From NCBI GenBank assembly GCA_051859045.1, contig JBHYGK010000014.1, forward strand, positions 1 through 52,723: a DNA stretch of 52,723 bases, read 5' to 3'. A program made the translations under genes and the position numbers. Every line of letters starts with the position of its first letter. The first letter of the stretch is position 1. This DNA is from JBHYGK01 sp051859045. GTDB lineage: Bacteria; Pseudomonadota; Gammaproteobacteria; Xanthomonadales; Xanthomonadaceae. The notes beneath the pieces are model-generated. The model was not told where the DNA came from. It did not search any database and saw only the letters and a program-made list of their open reading frames with translations. Shown piece after piece: positions 49,976 to 52,723 of this stretch.

Positions 49976-50585
49976 GCCTGACCTCGTCTACGAAACGCGC
50001 CATCTTCTCGCCGTCCTTGAGGCCCGGCGCGGATTCGATGCCGCTGGATACGTCCACCCCCCAGGGGCGGACCGCCGCGACCGCCGCGGCGACGTTGTGC
50101 GGGCCGAGGCCACCGGCCAGCAGCCAGGGGCGCCCCGGATGCGCCAGCCTCGACCAGTCGAAGCCCTTGCCCTGCCCGCCGGGCTCGCCGGCGCCATGGC
50201 CGTCGAACACGAAGCCCGCGCTGGAAGGGTAGCGCGTGATCGGCGGCTTGGCATCGACCACACCTCCCCCCATCGCGATGGCCTTGAAGTACGGCAGCCC
50301 GAAGCGGCGGCAGTGGCCCTCGCCCTCGGCGCCGTGGAACTGCAGCAGGTGCGGGCGCACGGCCTTGACGATGCGCTCGACCTCCTCGGCCGGGTTGTCC
50401 ATGAACAGCGCGACCACGCTCACGAACGGCGGCGCGGCCTCGCGCAGCGCCATCGCGTGGTCGAGGGTCAGCGCGCGCGGGCCGCCGGGCGCGAACACCA
50501 GGCCGATGGCGTCGGCGCCGAGTTCGCCGGCCAGGCGCACGTCGCCCGGGCGGGTCATGCCGCAGAACTTGATCCGCGTCCTCAC
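49947..50585 (-). CDS. trpF: Phosphoribosylanthranilate isomerase
   Basis: TIM-barrel enzyme of tryptophan synthesis, 212 residues. The N-terminus RIKFCGMTRPGDV contains the catalytic Cys8; LLQFHGAEG, AGGLGPHNV and GVDVSSGIESAPG are the family motifs. The start is GTG 50585, which overlaps the truA stop as GTGA; an upstream in-frame extension of nine codons lies inside truA. The C-terminal end overlaps trpB. Confidence 0.97.
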
Positions 50586-51349
50586 AGGGTCACCTCGGCC
50601 GGCAGGCCCCATTCGGCGGGATAGCGCGCGCCGAGGAAGCTCAGGCCCGCGGCCGGCGCGGTGGGCCCGGCGACGGTGCGGTCGCGCCCGGCCAGCAGCT
50701 CACCGACCCAGGCCTCGGGCCTCTCGCCGCGCCCCACCGGCAGCAGGCTGCCGACGATGTTGCGGACCATGTGGTGCAGGAAGGCGTTGGCCTGGACCTC
50801 GACGATGACGTCGGCGCCGTCGCGCGCCACCGCCACGTGCTGCAGCGTGCGCACCGGGTGCTTGGCCTGGCAGTGCACGGTGCGGAAGGCGCTGAAGTCG
50901 TGCTCGCCGAGCAGCGCCTGCGCGGCGCGGTGCATGGCGTCGGCATCCAGCGGCTGGCGTTCCCAGGTGGCGAAGTGGCGGTCCATGGCGGGGCGGACGG
51001 GCCTGTTGAGGATGCGGTAGCGGTAGCGTCGCGCGCGCGCCGAGTACCGGGCGTGAAAGTCCTCGGCCACGCGCTGCGCCCAGAGCACGCAGACGCCGTC
51101 CGGCAGGCGGGTGGTCGTGCCCAGCAGCCACGCGCGGTCGCTGCGCTCGACCGGGCTGTCGAAGTGCACCACCTGGCAGCGCGCGTGCACGCCGGCGTCG
51201 GTGCGCCCGGAGCACTGCACGCTGATCGGTGCGTCGGCCACGAACGACAGCGCCTCCTCGACGACCTGCTGCACGCCGATCGCGTCGCTCAGGCGCTGCC
51301 AGCCGTGGAAGCCGGTGCCGTCGTATTCGATGCCGAGCGCGTAGCGCAT
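50582..51349 (-). CDS. truA: tRNA pseudouridine(38-40) synthase
   Basis: Makes pseudouridine in the anticodon arm of tRNAs, 255 residues. EYDGTGFHGWQ and CSGRTDAGVHA (nucleophile Asp51) are diagnostic, with FHARYSARARRYRY and HHMVRNIVG in the second half. It lies 105 bases downstream of fimV beyond a terminator, and its stop codon is part of the trpF start, linking tRNA modification to trp gene expression. Confidence 0.97.
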   Translation of the reverse strand: MRYALGIEYDGTGFHGWQRLSDAIGVQQVVEEALSFVADAPISVQCSGRTDAGVHARCQVVHFDSPVERSDRAWLLGTTTRLPDGVCVLWAQRVAEDFHARYSARARRYRYRILNRPVRPAMDRHFATWERQPLDADAMHRAAQALLGEHDFSAFRTVHCQAKHPVRTLQHVAVARDGADVIVEVQANAFLHHMVRNIVGSLLPVGRGERPEAWVGELLAGRDRTVAGPTAPAAGLSFLGARYPAEWGLPAEVTL

Positions 51350-51391
51350 GCCGTGGGCGGGTCGCGTGGTGGGGGGGCGGGCATGGTGCCT

Positions 51392-51427
51392 GAAAAGCGG
51401 CGGGCCGGGATCGCTCCCGGCCCGCCG
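51392..51427 (-). terminator. Intrinsic terminator of fimV
   Basis: A perfect 13-bp stem (CGGCGGGCCGGGA, loop TCGC, TCCCGGCCCGCCG; 51398-51427) is followed on the minus strand by CUUUUCA at 51391-51397. It lies 28 bases after the fimV stop and 43 before truA. Confidence 0.9.
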
Positions 51428-51454
51428 TGGTGCGCGCGGATCGCCGCGCGGGGC

Positions 51455-52723
51455 TCAGCCGAGCTCGCGCAGGATCCGGCGGGCCTCGTCGCGCTGGGCC
51501 TCGTGGCCCTCGCGCTCGGCCTCCTCGAGCATGCCGCGGGCCCCCTCGAGGTCGCCGATGTCGAGGTAGGCGCGGGCGAGCTCGAGCTTGGTGTCGACCG
51601 CGTCCTCCTCGCCGGCGGCGCCGAAGTCCTGGTCGTAGCCGGCGCCGTCGCCGGCCTCCGCCACGAACGACGGCAGCGGGGCCGCGCCCGGCGCATCGTG
51701 CGGCGCGTCCTCTGCGGGCGCGTCGATGGCCGCGTCCGCGTCGGCCGCGAAGGCGTCGACGGAGACGGGCTCGGGCTCGGCGGACGCGGGGGCGGCCGGC
51801 GCGGCGGCGCTGCCCGAGGTCCAGCGCGGGTCGACGAACAGCAGCGCGGCGGTGTCGTCGGCGGCCGCGGCGGGCGCCGCCGGGGCGGGCGCCGGCGCCG
51901 CGGCGGGGGCCTCGGCGGCGAACAGCGGATGCGCCGGGCGCAGCGCGCGGCCCATCGCCGCGGCCTCCTGCCAGGCCGGATCGGCGCTGTCGCGGACCAC
52001 GAGGCGCAGGGCCTCGGCGGCCTGCTCGAAGCGCTCGGCGTCGCCGCGCTCGTGGAGCAGGCGCAGCAGGTCGAGGCGCGGCACGACGGCGCCGGGCTCG
52101 GCCTCGACGGCCTCGCGCAGCTCGCGCAGCTCCTCGTCCTCGTCGAGGGCCTCCGGCTCGGCCGTGCGGGCGGCGCCCGCGGCGGCGAGGCTGGCGGCCA
52201 GCGCGTCGGCGTCGAGGCCGCCGCGGCGGCCCTCGGGCTTGCGCGCGGCCTTCGGGCGCGAGCGCAGCACGAACACGCCGAGCAGCGCGATCAGCAGCGC
52301 GCCGGCCCCCGCGAGGAACCAGGTCTGGCTCCAGAAGGGGGCCTCGGCGGGCGCCGCGGCGGCGTCGGCAGGCGCGTCGGCGACCGGCGCGGCCTCGGCG
52401 GCGGCGGGCGCGGCCTCGGCGGCGACCGGCGCGGCGGCGCCCTCCAGCTCGGCCATCCGCTGCTGGACGGCGGCGAGCTGGCTGTCCTTCAGCGCCAGCA
52501 GCGCGGCCTGGTCCTCGCGCAGGCGCTCGAGGTCGTCGATGCGCGAGCGCAGCTCGGTGAGCTCGGCGGCCTGCGAGGCGATCTGCTCCTGCGCGACCGC
52601 GCGCTCGGCCACGAGGTCGCGGCCCGCGCCGTCGACGCTGGCGCCGGACTGCGGGCTCGACGCCGGGGTGCCGGTGGGCGGGACGATCTCGAGGCGGGCG
52701 CCGGCGGCGGCCGGCGCGGCGGG
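51455..52723 (-). CDS. fimV: FimV/HubP family polar protein, C-terminal part (N-terminus beyond window)
   Basis: The C-terminal 422 residues of a FimV homologue, open to the window edge, so the peptidoglycan-binding N-terminus is not visible. Near the edge is RLEIVPP, typical of FimV; then a coiled coil (about 38-90 of the visible part), an Ala/Pro linker, a single transmembrane helix (FLAGAGALLIALLGVFVL, about 136-153), a long acidic Ala/Pro cytoplasmic region, and the conserved C-terminal TPR motif KLELARAYLDIGDLEGARGM. FimV helps polar assembly and regulation of type IV pili and twitching. The downstream truA-trpF-trpB-trpA order is usual in this family. Confidence 0.93.
   Translation of the reverse strand, partial: PAAPAAAGARLEIVPPTGTPASSPQSGASVDGAGRDLVAERAVAQEQIASQAAELTELRSRIDDLERLREDQAALLALKDSQLAAVQQRMAELEGAAAPVAAEAAPAAAEAAPVADAPADAAAAPAEAPFWSQTWFLAGAGALLIALLGVFVLRSRPKAARKPEGRRGGLDADALAASLAAAGAARTAEPEALDEDEELRELREAVEAEPGAVVPRLDLLRLLHERGDAERFEQAAEALRLVVRDSADPAWQEAAAMGRALRPAHPLFAAEAPAAAPAPAPAAPAAAADDTAALLFVDPRWTSGSAAAPAAPASAEPEPVSVDAFAADADAAIDAPAEDAPHDAPGAAPLPSFVAEAGDGAGYDQDFGAAGEEDAVDTKLELARAYLDIGDLEGARGMLEEAEREGHEAQRDEARRILRELG

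Overview
The window is very GC-rich DNA (clearly above 70% G+C by eye), densely coded, with the gene order of a Xanthomonadaceae/Lysobacteraceae gammaproteobacterium (Lysobacter, Luteimonas or Pseudoxanthomonas type). The block fimV-truA-trpF-trpB-trpA-accD, then glmM, tpiA-secG-tRNA-Leu-nuoA-to-N, initiator tRNA-rimP-nusA-infB-rbfA-truB-rpsO-pnp is the conserved chromosomal core of that family, and protein hallmarks (alanine-rich FimV, SecG and NuoL variants) fit. The genus is an inference. I see no mobile element, integrase, CRISPR array or rRNA gene.

Layout from left to right. (1) 1-7922: a sodium:solute-symporter-type sensor histidine kinase cut by the window edge, a lipoprotein of the polyhydroxybutyrate depolymerase family with the circularly permuted (type 2) catalytic order, a TonB-dependent receptor and, divergently, a GntP-family permease. 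Together they suggest capture and uptake of a short hydroxy-acid or its oligomers. (2) 8015-11176: a secreted beta-propeller/GGDEF sensor. (3) 11207-13410: a two-gene operon of an SPFH protein carrying an excisionase-like helix-turn-helix, and a double zinc-ribbon membrane protein. (4) 13589-22749: the transcription/translation operon pnp, rpsO, truB, rbfA, infB, nusA, rimP (all on the minus strand) with the initiator tRNA and its promoter at its head. (5) 22785-37741: the complete 14-gene respiratory complex I operon nuoA-N, preceded by tRNA-Leu(GAG). (6) 37803-39059: secG and tpiA. (7) 39102-43501: a tightly overlapped four-gene operon of a cupredoxin-like protein, a periplasm-sensing degenerate-GGDEF/EAL protein, a DUF3034-type protein and a lipoprotein truncated hemoglobin. 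(8) 43613-45448: a short-chain dehydrogenase and, convergently, a 2-oxoglutarate/Fe(II) oxygenase. (9) 45543-52723: glmM, accD, trpA, trpB, trpF, truA and the C-terminal part of fimV.

Most of the window is housekeeping. The least explained parts are the copper/c-di-GMP/heme operon at 39102-43501, which I consider the best candidate for an undescribed system, the putative hydroxybutyrate locus at the left edge, and the SPFH-HTH/zinc-ribbon pair. All coding assignments come from reading translations and motifs; no database search was possible. The only stretches without genes are short (under 300 bases) and are described in the entries for terminators, leaders and promoters.
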